From Amphritea japonica ATCC BAA-1530 (lineage in GTDB: Bacteria > Pseudomonadota > Gammaproteobacteria > Pseudomonadales > Balneatricaceae): 64,000 nt of DNA. Positions within the stretch are counted from its first letter, which is position 1, and every line of letters begins with the position of its first letter. The stretch is from the NCBI RefSeq assembly GCF_016592435.1, contig NZ_AP014545.1, forward strand, positions 930,001 to 994,000. Direction: 5' to 3'. Below are positions 57,082-64,000 of the stretch, in pieces. The position numbers were made by a program, and so were the translations under genes. The notes beneath the pieces were generated by a model that had not been told where the DNA came from, ran no database searches, and was given only the letters and a program-made list of their open reading frames with translations.

Positions 57082-57456
57082 TTTATCGCGACGAGGGCGT
57101 CGCTCCTACAGAGGTCGATGGTTTCTATAGGAGCTGTGCCTTCACGGCGAATGGTTCGGTTGTATTATCTGAGTTTCAATCGTGACGAGGGCGTCGCTCC
57201 TACAGAGGTCGGTGGTTTCTATAGGAGCTGTGCCTTCACGGCGAATGGTTCGGTTGTGTTGTTTGAGCTTTAATCGCGACGAGGGCGTCGCTCCTACAGA
57301 GGTCGATGGTTTCTATAGGAGCGGTGCCTTCACGGCGAATGGTTCGGCTGTATTATCTGAGTTTCAATCGCGACGAGGTACCTAGAGGGCATGCTAGCGT
57401 CGCTCCTACAGAGGTCTATGATTTTTGTAGGAGCTGTGCCCTCACGGCGAATCGAT
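57082..57456. repeat. family A array
   Basis: Four inverted pairs like those at 56.1-56.7 kb; the foot is TATAGGAG in three copies. The element at 57371-57412 carries the GGTACCTAGAGGGCATG + CTAG module in its loop. Bases 57470-57545 hold a third short motif type (GAGGTCCGAAAAGGCGGAC, TCGGACTTCGGCTC) also seen near 28.2, 46.9 and 53.8 kb. Confidence 0.9.
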
Positions 57457-57548
57457 GGTCGCTAAATGAGGGCTGAAGTTCGAGGTCCGAAAAGGCGGAC
57501 AAACGAAGCGATCGGACTTCGGCTCTCTAAGCGATCGAACCTTGGTTC

Positions 57549-58919
57549 TTACCCCCGCAGCAGCGCAAGCAGTTCTTCGGTTTTAGCTTTCATTAGGGTT
57601 TCATCGCCACGGGTTTCAACGTTCAGGCGAACAACAGGCTCGGTGTTTGATGAGCGCAGGTTAAAGCGCCATTCACCCATATCGAGGCTGATGCCGTCGG
57701 TATAGTCAATGCTCATAGCATCGGCCTGGTATGTTGCCAGTACTTTATCGATAGAGGCTTTAGGGTCTTCAAGTTTGCTATTGATCTCACCCGGGGACGG
57801 GTATTTAGAGATGCGGTCGTCGACGAGTTCAGATAAAGCCTGTCCTTTCTTGCTTATCAGTTCTGCAACTAATAACCAGGGTACCATTCCGCTATCGCAA
57901 TAGAAGAAATCCCGGAAGTAGTGATGAGCGCTCATTTCACCCCCATAAACTGCATCTTCTTCGCGCATTCTCTCTTTGATAAAGGCGTGACCTGTTTTAC
58001 ATTGAATCGCTTTGCCACCGCTGGTTTCAACGATATCCAGTGTGTTCCAGGTCAAACGCGGGTCGTGGATAATGGCGGCGCCGGCATTTTTTGCCAGAAA
58101 GGCTTCTGCCAGCAATCCAACGATATAGTAGCCTTCAATAAATCGGCCTTTTTCATCAAACAGGAAGCAACGGTCGAAGTCGCCATCCCAGGCGATGCCC
58201 ATGTCTGCGTTATGTTCTAAAACGGCCGCAATAGTGTCGGCTCTGTTTTCTTCCAGAATGGGATTGGGAATTCCGTTAGGGAAAGTGCCGTCTGGCTGGT
58301 GGTGAATTTTGATAAATTCAACAGGTACCGATGCGGCTTTAAACTGTGTTTCCAGTGCATCAATAACGTGGCCAGCGACACCGTTACCTGCATTCACAAC
58401 CAGCTTCATTGGCTTGAGGCTGGTTTGATCTATATAGCCTTCCAGGTGCTCTACATAGGCGGCCATCGTGTCGACTTTTTCATACTGTCCACGCTGGTCT
58501 GGCTCGGGGGATGCGAAGTTATTTTCCCGTGCCAGCTGCTCAATATCGTTGAGGCCAGTGTCGCCGCTAATAGGTCGAGAGCCCTCCCGCACCAGTTTCA
58601 TGCCGTTGTAGTCTTCAGGATTGTGACTGGCAGTAACGACAATGCCTCCATCTGTTTTCAGATGAGCGGTGGCGAAATAGATCTCTTCAGTGCCACAAAG
58701 GCCGATATCCAGAACATTAACGCCGGCGTCCTGCAGACCGTTTGCAAGTGCCTGCTTTAGTGATTCTGTAGACAGGCGCATATCGCCGCCGATTACAACG
58801 GTGCTTGGTTTTAGAAACTCAGCGTACGCCCGGCCAATGCGGTAGGTCAGATCTTCATCCAGCTGAGTGCCAAGCTGGCCGCGGATATCATAGGCTTTAA
58901 AACAGGCTAGTTTGCTCAT
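57549..58919 (-). CDS. manB: phosphomannomutase/phosphoglucomutase
   Basis: 456 residues from ATG 58919, where homology begins ([14 protein letters not shown]); the longer frame runs into the VanZ-like gene. Alpha-D-phosphohexomutase: catalytic Ser98 in [15 protein letters not shown], metal loop [12 protein letters not shown] (about 245), sugar loop [10 protein letters not shown] (about 325), phosphate loop [11 protein letters not shown] near the end. It makes mannose-1-P for ManC and may also serve glucose-1-P. Start overlaps the preceding stop by 4 nt. It is the last gene of the leftward operon. Confidence 0.94.
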   Translation of the reverse strand: MSKLACFKAYDIRGQLGTQLDEDLTYRIGRAYAEFLKPSTVVIGGDMRLSTESLKQALANGLQDAGVNVLDIGLCGTEEIYFATAHLKTDGGIVVTASHNPEDYNGMKLVREGSRPISGDTGLNDIEQLARENNFASPEPDQRGQYEKVDTMAAYVEHLEGYIDQTSLKPMKLVVNAGNGVAGHVIDALETQFKAASVPVEFIKIHHQPDGTFPNGIPNPILEENRADTIAAVLEHNADMGIAWDGDFDRCFLFDEKGRFIEGYYIVGLLAEAFLAKNAGAAIIHDPRLTWNTLDIVETSGGKAIQCKTGHAFIKERMREEDAVYGGEMSAHHYFRDFFYCDSGMVPWLLVAELISKKGQALSELVDDRISKYPSPGEINSKLEDPKASIDKVLATYQADAMSIDYTDGISLDMGEWRFNLRSSNTEPVVRLNVETRGDETLMKAKTEELLALLRG

Positions 58920-59293
58920 TGTTGCTTCTCTGAAGGTTGGAGTTTTGAGGAATCTGAAAAAAAATGGCGACCAATTCGCCAGGCTAACCATGGCAGCAGG
59001 ATTATCGCGACTCCAGCCAGGTTTGCATACATATCGTCCAGTGAAAAGTGTCGATGGGGTAGAAGCCATTCCTGAAGGAATTCAGCACTACAGGCCAGTG
59101 CCAGCAGTGCTGTTATGAAGAAAGGAATATACCGACGTGACAGAGTCAGGATAGCGATAAATGTCATCGCGGCAAAACCTGTCAGGTGGCCGAACTTATC
59201 AGATTGGTCGAATAATTTTGGTGGTGGAGTCTCTCTGAATAACCCATAAAGTAAGGCTGCCGCACAGAGGCTGAAAATAACACCGCGTAGCAT
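58916..59293 (-). CDS. VanZ-like membrane protein
   Basis: 125 residues, four hydrophobic helices. VanZ-family pattern: [17 protein letters not shown] (conserved DK-x-xHxxxF), then [24 protein letters not shown] (E-x-x-Q...DxxDxxxNxxG). Function in polysaccharide loci is unknown. Start shares bases with the previous stop (TAATG). Confidence 0.85.
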   Translation of the reverse strand: MLRGVIFSLCAAALLYGLFRETPPPKLFDQSDKFGHLTGFAAMTFIAILTLSRRYIPFFITALLALACSAEFLQEWLLPHRHFSLDDMYANLAGVAIILLPWLAWRIGRHFFSDSSKLQPSEKQQ

Positions 59294-60558
59294 TAGCGGC
59301 CAACCCCCATATAGGTAAATCCGTACATTTCTACTGCTTCTCTGTCGAAGATGTTACGACCATCGATAATGAGTGGTGTCTGCATGTCTTCGAGTAATTG
59401 ATGATAATCAGGCGACCAGTATTCAGGCCATTCGGTTACAAGTAACAAAGCGTCGGTCGCTTTTATTGCATCATAGGCGTTGGGACAAAAGCTGATACCG
59501 GGCTCGTTTTGATAATGTTCTTGTAAGTTGGCCAGGGCTTCCGGGTCATGCACTTTGACGTGGACGCCTTGTGCCAGTAACGCATCGATGAGTTTCAGGC
59601 TGGGAGCGTTATTGATGCTGGCGGTTCCCGGCTTGAATGAGGCTCCCCATACCGCGACCGTTTTGCCTGAGAGGTCGCATTGGTAGTGCTGCCATAGTTT
59701 TTTGAACAGCAGCTCTTTTTGTATTTCGTTTTCAGATATCACTGTTTTAAGCAGTGAATCTTTACCGCGTTTTTCAAAGGTTTCAGAGAAACGGGCGATA
59801 TTTTGATTGAAGCTAAGGCCGCCAAAACCGCAACCCGGTGCTAAATAGTGGTTGCCGATGCGCGGGTCTGCACCCATGCCTTCACGGATCGTATCAATGT
59901 CGACATTCATCTGGTCAGCTAAATTGGCTAACTCATTAATATAGCCAATTCGAATCGCCAGCATGCCGGTGATGGCCAGCTTGGTAAACTCGGCTTCCCG
60001 GCTAGACATTAATAGCAGGTGTTCTATGTTTTGCAAAAAAGGGCGGATCAGTGCGCGTGTCGTTGTGATCGCCCAGCTGTTTTCGCTACCAATCGTAATA
60101 CGCTTTGGTTGGCTAAACCCTTGTAGTGCTTTACCTTCTTGAAGGTTGTTGGGCACGTATACAACAACCTGGTTCAGGTCTTCATTTAAGAGTGCCTGCA
60201 ACTTGTCGGTAGCGCCGACACCAAAGTTTCCCTGGTTGATGATTAAGAGATTGTCAGGAATGCTTTTAGCCAGGCGAAGAGTGATCTCTTTCGCTGTCTC
60301 AAACTCGTCATGTTCTAGGGCCAGCCAGTGTATGTTGGCTTCGGTACCCTTGGGCCAGGTGCGTTTTAACCTGCCTTCCTGAAGTTGAAGTTCTATCTGA
60401 TCTAAGAGTCCTGGCTCATCACGCAGCGCTGAAATATCGTGCAGGTTTTCTTCCAGAAGATTGTCAGAACCTTCTATCAAAACGCCGTTGCCCGCTCTTG
60501 CCAGACAAGCAGCGGCGACCCAGGCTGTCAGGTCAGCACCATAAACTTTAACTTTCAT
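59293..60558 (-). CDS. degenerate nucleotide-sugar dehydrogenase paralogue
   Basis: 421 residues from ATG 60558; the frame upstream overlaps pgi. The full Ugd fold can be followed: dinucleotide loop, ITGMLAIRIGYINELANLAD core helix, GADPRIGNHYLAPGCGFGG, WGASFKPGTASINNAPS and LIIDGRNIFD. However, catalytic positions are altered: GxGYVG is [16 protein letters not shown] is [17 protein letters not shown] is VPNNLQEG, and the active-site Cys of GGSCFPKD is Ser in GGLSFNQN (about 249). The frame is intact, so this is a kept pseudoenzyme and not a decaying gene. Overlaps pgi by 11 nt and the VanZ-like gene by 1. Confidence 0.88.
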   Translation of the reverse strand: MKVKVYGADLTAWVAAACLARAGNGVLIEGSDNLLEENLHDISALRDEPGLLDQIELQLQEGRLKRTWPKGTEANIHWLALEHDEFETAKEITLRLAKSIPDNLLIINQGNFGVGATDKLQALLNEDLNQVVVYVPNNLQEGKALQGFSQPKRITIGSENSWAITTTRALIRPFLQNIEHLLLMSSREAEFTKLAITGMLAIRIGYINELANLADQMNVDIDTIREGMGADPRIGNHYLAPGCGFGGLSFNQNIARFSETFEKRGKDSLLKTVISENEIQKELLFKKLWQHYQCDLSGKTVAVWGASFKPGTASINNAPSLKLIDALLAQGVHVKVHDPEALANLQEHYQNEPGISFCPNAYDAIKATDALLLVTEWPEYWSPDYHQLLEDMQTPLIIDGRNIFDREAVEMYGFTYMGVGR

Positions 60559-62191
60559 GCGTGCTCTCCTGACGTTGTTGCTGGACAAATCGAACAAGTC
60601 CTTCGGTAGAGCTGTCTGTCGACATGGTGGACTGGCCTGTGAACTGGTCTAACAGTGAAGTGGCAACGGTTTTACCCAGCTCTACACCCCATTGGTCAAA
60701 GGGGTTAATCTCCCAAATAACGGACTGGACGTATACCTTGTGTTCGTACATCGCAATCAGTGCGCCAAAGCTTTCAGGGCTGAGTTTATCCAGCATAATC
60801 GTCGTGCTGGGTTGATTTCCCCGGTAGCGTTTATGTGCCGGAGCATTGTTGGCATCATCCAGAACGCTATCGCCAAGTGCTAATAAACGGGATTGAGCCA
60901 GGCAGTTGGCCAGCGCTAACTGGTGCTGGGCCTTAAGGTCTTCCCCCTGATCCTGATAGCGTATAGCCGGGGCGATAAAATCACACATAACGGATTCTGT
61001 GCCCTGATGCAGTAACTGATAAAAGGCATGTTGAGCGTTTGGACCTACTTCGCCCCAGAGAATGGGGCAGGTGGCGTAGTTGAGTTGTTCACCCTGCAGC
61101 GTAACGCTCTTGCCGTTACTCTCCATCTCTAATTGCTCGAGATAGGCTGGCACGTGTTCCAGGCGCCCATCATATGGAAGAACGGCATGTGCGTGTATAT
61201 CGAGGAAATTGATATTCCAGATACCGATCATCGCTAATAATACGGGCAGGTTTTCAGTTAGGGGCGCAGAGCGGAAGTGGGTATCCATTTGATGTGCGCC
61301 AGACAGCAGTAAACGAAAATTTTCATTGCCCGCTTGCAGTGCGATTGCCATACCTATGACCGACCATAGAGAGTAACGTCCGCCGGTCCAGTCCCAGAAG
61401 TGTAGTTGATTCTTTTTTGGGATTCCCCACTGTGCTGCTTTGTCGGGGCTTGCGGTTATCCCAATAAAGTGATGTTGGCTGATTAGCTCTACCGGTAGTT
61501 GACTGGCGTTAACCAACCACTCTCGGGCGGTATTGGCGTTTGCCAGTGTATCGATGGTAGAGAATGACTTGGATGACACAATGAAGAGCGTCGAGGCAGG
61601 GTCGATATGGGTTAATAGTCGGGCGAGCTGGCTACCATCCATAGAAGACACGAAATGGACGTTTATCTCTCTTATATGCGCTGGGGCAAACTGACTTAAA
61701 GCCCGGCAAGTCATTAGCGGGCCTAAGTCGGAGCCGCCGACACCGATATTGATTACGTTTTTGATAGGGCTGCCGTCGAAACCACGCCACTGGCCATTGT
61801 GAATCTGGTCTACCAACATTTCCATTCTTTCAAGTGAGGCGTGGATCTCTTCTGAGATATCGAGGCCATCGACATGAAGCACCTGTTCTTTAGGCTGACG
61901 GAGTGCGGTATGCAGAGCAGGGCGGTTTTCTGATGGATTAACCTTCTCTCCGTTGAAGAGTGCTTCGATTCGTTGAGGCAGTTGTTGTTGCTCTGCCAAT
62001 TCGATTAGCCGTTGGAGTGTCTCTTCGGTAATGCGTTGCTTAGAAAAATCGGTCAGGCAGTGAGCGGCACTGAAACTAAACTTTTCAAAGCGCTGTGCAT
62101 CTTCCGTAAACATCTGAGTCAGATGTTTATTACGCACATTGTCGGCATGTGCGTTGAGTGCGAGCCATGCAGGAGAGTGATTAACCGTCAT
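60548..62191 (-). CDS. pgi: glucose-6-phosphate isomerase
   Basis: 547 residues from ATG 62191 (AGGA upstream), close to E. coli Pgi (549). IGVGGSDLGPLMTCRAL (phosphate binding), FIVSSKSFSTIDTLANA, FWDWTGGRYSLWSVIG, HAVLPYDGRLEHVPAYLEQLEMESNGK (with the family's catalytic region) and EHKVYVQSVIWEINPFDQWGVELGK. Interconverts glucose-6-P and fructose-6-P, feeding both the GDP-mannose and UDP-glucose branches. It starts 4 nt after galU. Confidence 0.95.
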   Translation of the reverse strand: MTVNHSPAWLALNAHADNVRNKHLTQMFTEDAQRFEKFSFSAAHCLTDFSKQRITEETLQRLIELAEQQQLPQRIEALFNGEKVNPSENRPALHTALRQPKEQVLHVDGLDISEEIHASLERMEMLVDQIHNGQWRGFDGSPIKNVINIGVGGSDLGPLMTCRALSQFAPAHIREINVHFVSSMDGSQLARLLTHIDPASTLFIVSSKSFSTIDTLANANTAREWLVNASQLPVELISQHHFIGITASPDKAAQWGIPKKNQLHFWDWTGGRYSLWSVIGMAIALQAGNENFRLLLSGAHQMDTHFRSAPLTENLPVLLAMIGIWNINFLDIHAHAVLPYDGRLEHVPAYLEQLEMESNGKSVTLQGEQLNYATCPILWGEVGPNAQHAFYQLLHQGTESVMCDFIAPAIRYQDQGEDLKAQHQLALANCLAQSRLLALGDSVLDDANNAPAHKRYRGNQPSTTIMLDKLSPESFGALIAMYEHKVYVQSVIWEINPFDQWGVELGKTVATSLLDQFTGQSTMSTDSSTEGLVRFVQQQRQESTHES

Positions 62192-62195
62192 AGTT

Positions 62196-63080
62196 TCAGT
62201 CCTGTTGCGCCAGGAACTGCTTAAAATCTGCAGCGGTTTCCGGGTGTTGCAATCCATAAGCAACATTTGCCTGAAGAAAACCTAGTTTGTTGCCGCAGTC
62301 ATATGTTTTACCCGTCATACGGTAAGCTTCTAGGGTCTGTTCTTTAAGCAGCTCGTCTAAGGCGTCAGTCAGCTGAATTTCACCGCCAGCACCGGGCTTA
62401 GTATCAGCAAGCAGTTCCATTACCCTGCCTGGAAGGACATAGCGGCCGACAACCGACAGATCTGAAGGAGCTTCATCTGCGCTGGGCTTTTCAACCATTC
62501 CGCAGATTGCTGCGGATTCTCCTGCAGCCGGTTTAATACCGTTGCAGTCAGTAATGCCGTAGAGATGAACTTTGTCCTCAGGCACAGCCTCAACCATAAT
62601 CTGGGCGGCGCTATGTTGATCAAACGCGGCAACCATTTTTTGCAGATCAGTTTCGTTTTGCTGGTAGTTGTTGACCAGAACATCAGGCAGGATGACGACA
62701 AAGGGCTCGTCCTTTATCACTTGTGCGGCGCAGTGTACTGCGTGACCCAGGCCTTTAGCTTCAGATTGACGAACTGAGAGAATAGTGACATCACTGGGAA
62801 TAATATTACGTACAGCATTGAGAAGGTCTGTTTTGTTTTTCCGCTCAAGCTGTTCTTCGAGTTCATAGTGGCTATCGAAGTGGTCTTCAATTGATGATTT
62901 ACCGCTACGAGTCACCAGTATTATCTCTTTAATACCTGCCTGAACCGCTTCTTCGACAACGTGTTGGATAACGGGTTTATCCACAACCGGCATCATCTCT
63001 TTTGGAATCGCTTTACTGGCCGGAAGTACCCGGGTTCCCAGACCTGCAACGGGGATTACTGCTTTACGTACGGTTGTCAT
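62196..63080 (-). CDS. galU: UTP-glucose-1-phosphate uridylyltransferase
   Basis: 294 residues. N-terminal AVIPVAGLGTRVLPASKAIPKEM nucleotide loop, VDKPVIQHVVEEAV, ILPDVLVNNYQQNETD, GMVEKPSADEAPSDLSVVGRY, GAGGEIQLTDALDELL and GKTYDCGNKLGF. Makes UDP-glucose, the precursor used by Ugd and GalE. SD GGAAAGGA before the ATG. Confidence 0.96.
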   Translation of the reverse strand: MTTVRKAVIPVAGLGTRVLPASKAIPKEMMPVVDKPVIQHVVEEAVQAGIKEIILVTRSGKSSIEDHFDSHYELEEQLERKNKTDLLNAVRNIIPSDVTILSVRQSEAKGLGHAVHCAAQVIKDEPFVVILPDVLVNNYQQNETDLQKMVAAFDQHSAAQIMVEAVPEDKVHLYGITDCNGIKPAAGESAAICGMVEKPSADEAPSDLSVVGRYVLPGRVMELLADTKPGAGGEIQLTDALDELLKEQTLEAYRMTGKTYDCGNKLGFLQANVAYGLQHPETAADFKQFLAQQD

Positions 63081-63120
63081 TATATTTCCTTTCCATAGAA
63101 AACGGAGTAGTTAGTTATCA

Positions 63121-63786
63121 TCAGAAACCACAAAGTTTTCTTTGATATATGTCTCTTTGTAAATTGGCACAGACCAGAGAACGCTTATTATATCGGTTTA
63201 TGATGATTTTTATATGTTCCATGTTTCGACGAATACCTCGTTGGATATTGTCGGTGATGATTTTTCTTTCCTGAGGATTCAGGCTTAACCATCCCAGTAG
63301 GCCTGCTTCGGCTAAGGCAATGTTTACGCCATTCTCCCAGGGCCCGCTAATAGCTGCTTGTTTGATTGCAATTTTATAGTCTTCATCAAACTCTTTTAAG
63401 AGAGCTTTAATCAGTGCGAAATTGGCCTGGCTGTATGCCCATCGGGGCCTTAGCGCGGTTGAGTGTTGATAGCTTGCTAATGCGTTATGTAAAGCGGTGG
63501 TCTGCAACAGAGGGCTATCGGAGATAAGTGCTTCGTAATGAAATAGCCTGCCCTGATAATCATAATATTCAGGATTACTGTCCCAGCTTAATGCGGCTTC
63601 TATAGCGACTTGAGCCTTGTTGAGTTCCTGGTGTGTTGGCAGCCTATTTTCGGATTGCCACTTGCTAATACTGTAGCGAACGGGATAAGCATTTATATCG
63701 CCAAGACCCCATTGGGTAACCGGAATGCAAAGGGCGATCAGAGCCAGCGCAGGGAGTAAGGCTAGCTTTCTGGTAAATTTAATCAC
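63121..63786 (-). CDS. VpsP-like polysaccharide biosynthesis protein
   Basis: 221 residues. One N-terminal hydrophobic segment (about 8-25) acts as signal or anchor. The rest is helical and TPR-like: WDSNPEYYDYQGRLFHYEAL, ASYQHSTALRPRWAYSQANF, GPWENGVNIALAEAGLLGW. This resembles VpsP-type proteins of EPS loci; the assignment is moderate and the molecular role unknown. It overlaps the upstream CpsB-like gene by 8 nt and precedes galU by 40 nt. Confidence 0.7.
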   Translation of the reverse strand: MIKFTRKLALLPALALIALCIPVTQWGLGDINAYPVRYSISKWQSENRLPTHQELNKAQVAIEAALSWDSNPEYYDYQGRLFHYEALISDSPLLQTTALHNALASYQHSTALRPRWAYSQANFALIKALLKEFDEDYKIAIKQAAISGPWENGVNIALAEAGLLGWLSLNPQERKIITDNIQRGIRRNMEHIKIIINRYNKRSLVCANLQRDIYQRKLCGF

Positions 63787-64000
63787 GCAGGCGCCCTAAA
63801 ATTGTTGCAGGATTACTTGTAACCAGCTCGATGGCGGCCCGGTTGCCTATGATTTCAGCGGCCGCTTTGAGGCCGTTACTTAGAATCGGCGGTCGATGGG
63901 TGGCGTTATGAGCATCTGTGGCCAGAACGGTTGCCCATTCCTGCTGAAGAATATAGGTTGCGCAGTGCTTAGCCATTGCTCCAAACTCGCCTGTTATCGA
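63779..64000 (-). CDS. CpsB/YwqE-type PHP tyrosine phosphatase (C-terminal part)
   Basis: Cut by the window edge; 73 C-terminal codons are visible, in frame to base 64000 (SITGEFGAMAKHCATYILQQ ... VLATDAHNATHRPPILSNG). TDAHN is the last metal motif of the PHP family, and the RPP..L..G tail is typical of CpsB/CapC/YwqE enzymes that dephosphorylate the tyrosine kinase controlling Wzx/Wzy export. This predicts a Wza/Wzc-type export set just outside the window. Confidence 0.85.
   Translation of the reverse strand, partial: SITGEFGAMAKHCATYILQQEWATVLATDAHNATHRPPILSNGLKAAAEIIGNRAAIELVTSNPATILGRLRD

Noticed and set aside
53845-57456. CRISPR array
   Set aside because: Units are palindromic hairpins in alternating orientation with repeated, non-unique spacers of varying length; no cas genes are present.

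Overview
The window looks like chromosomal DNA of a marine gammaproteobacterium, most likely a member of the Oceanospirillales/Oceanospirillaceae. This is an inference from protein resemblance: a pdhR-aceE-aceF block with a Pseudomonas-like AceE, a three-lipoyl AceF, TRAP uptake genes, an acidic porin and a CysNC fusion. No taxonomic search was possible.

Layout. 1-3.3 kb holds the end of an rRNA operon (23S, 5S, terminator). 3.6-8.1 kb holds exported or envelope proteins: a phytase-like esterase-domain protein, a small unknown, a DUF2057 protein and a porin. 8.1-12.2 kb is a leftward group: Na+ symporter, atypical metallophosphoesterase, DUF2238 membrane protein and mnmH/selU. 12.3-19.0 kb is a leftward operon: TRAP transporter (binding protein, small and large membrane subunits), an FAD/Fe-S D-lactate-type dehydrogenase and a universal stress protein. 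It diverges from pdhR (19.4 kb), which is followed by aceE-aceF. A perfect PdhR-type box between the two units suggests that uptake and oxidation of a 2-hydroxy acid (probably lactate) to pyruvate is co-regulated with pyruvate dehydrogenase.

26.4-46.8 kb is a surface polysaccharide locus: ugd, UDP-glucuronate epimerase, two O-antigen ligase/polymerase-type proteins, an initiating sugar-phosphate transferase, a WecB/TagA transferase, two GT4 glycosyltransferases, a flippase, two acyltransferases and manC. 47.4-53.8 kb is a sulfate activation block: cysNC, cysD, an SLC13 permease and cysQ. galE follows. 57.5-64 kb is a tight leftward operon: a CpsB-type phosphatase (cut by the window edge), a VpsP-like protein, galU, pgi, a catalytically degenerate Ugd paralogue, a VanZ-like protein and a phosphomannomutase.

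The gaps between polysaccharide genes are packed with two unrelated palindromic repeat families. Family A is REP-like: a constant foot TGTAGGAG plus a hairpin whose stem sequence changes with compensation. A RAYT (HUH/Y1) transposase gene sits among its copies at 55.6 kb. Family B is an ACCACAGAG...CTCTGTGGT element of about 75-125 bp, with 13 whole or half copies. A GxxExxY-type PD-(D/E)XK nuclease-like gene (31.6 kb) sits between its copies, which parallels the REP/RAYT arrangement. A module of about 20 bp is found inside members of both families. Other unusual items are an in-frame fusion of a decayed IS630-type transposase to CysD, a gene 3' end made of repeat DNA, and an array of TGTAGT half-sites in front of aceE.
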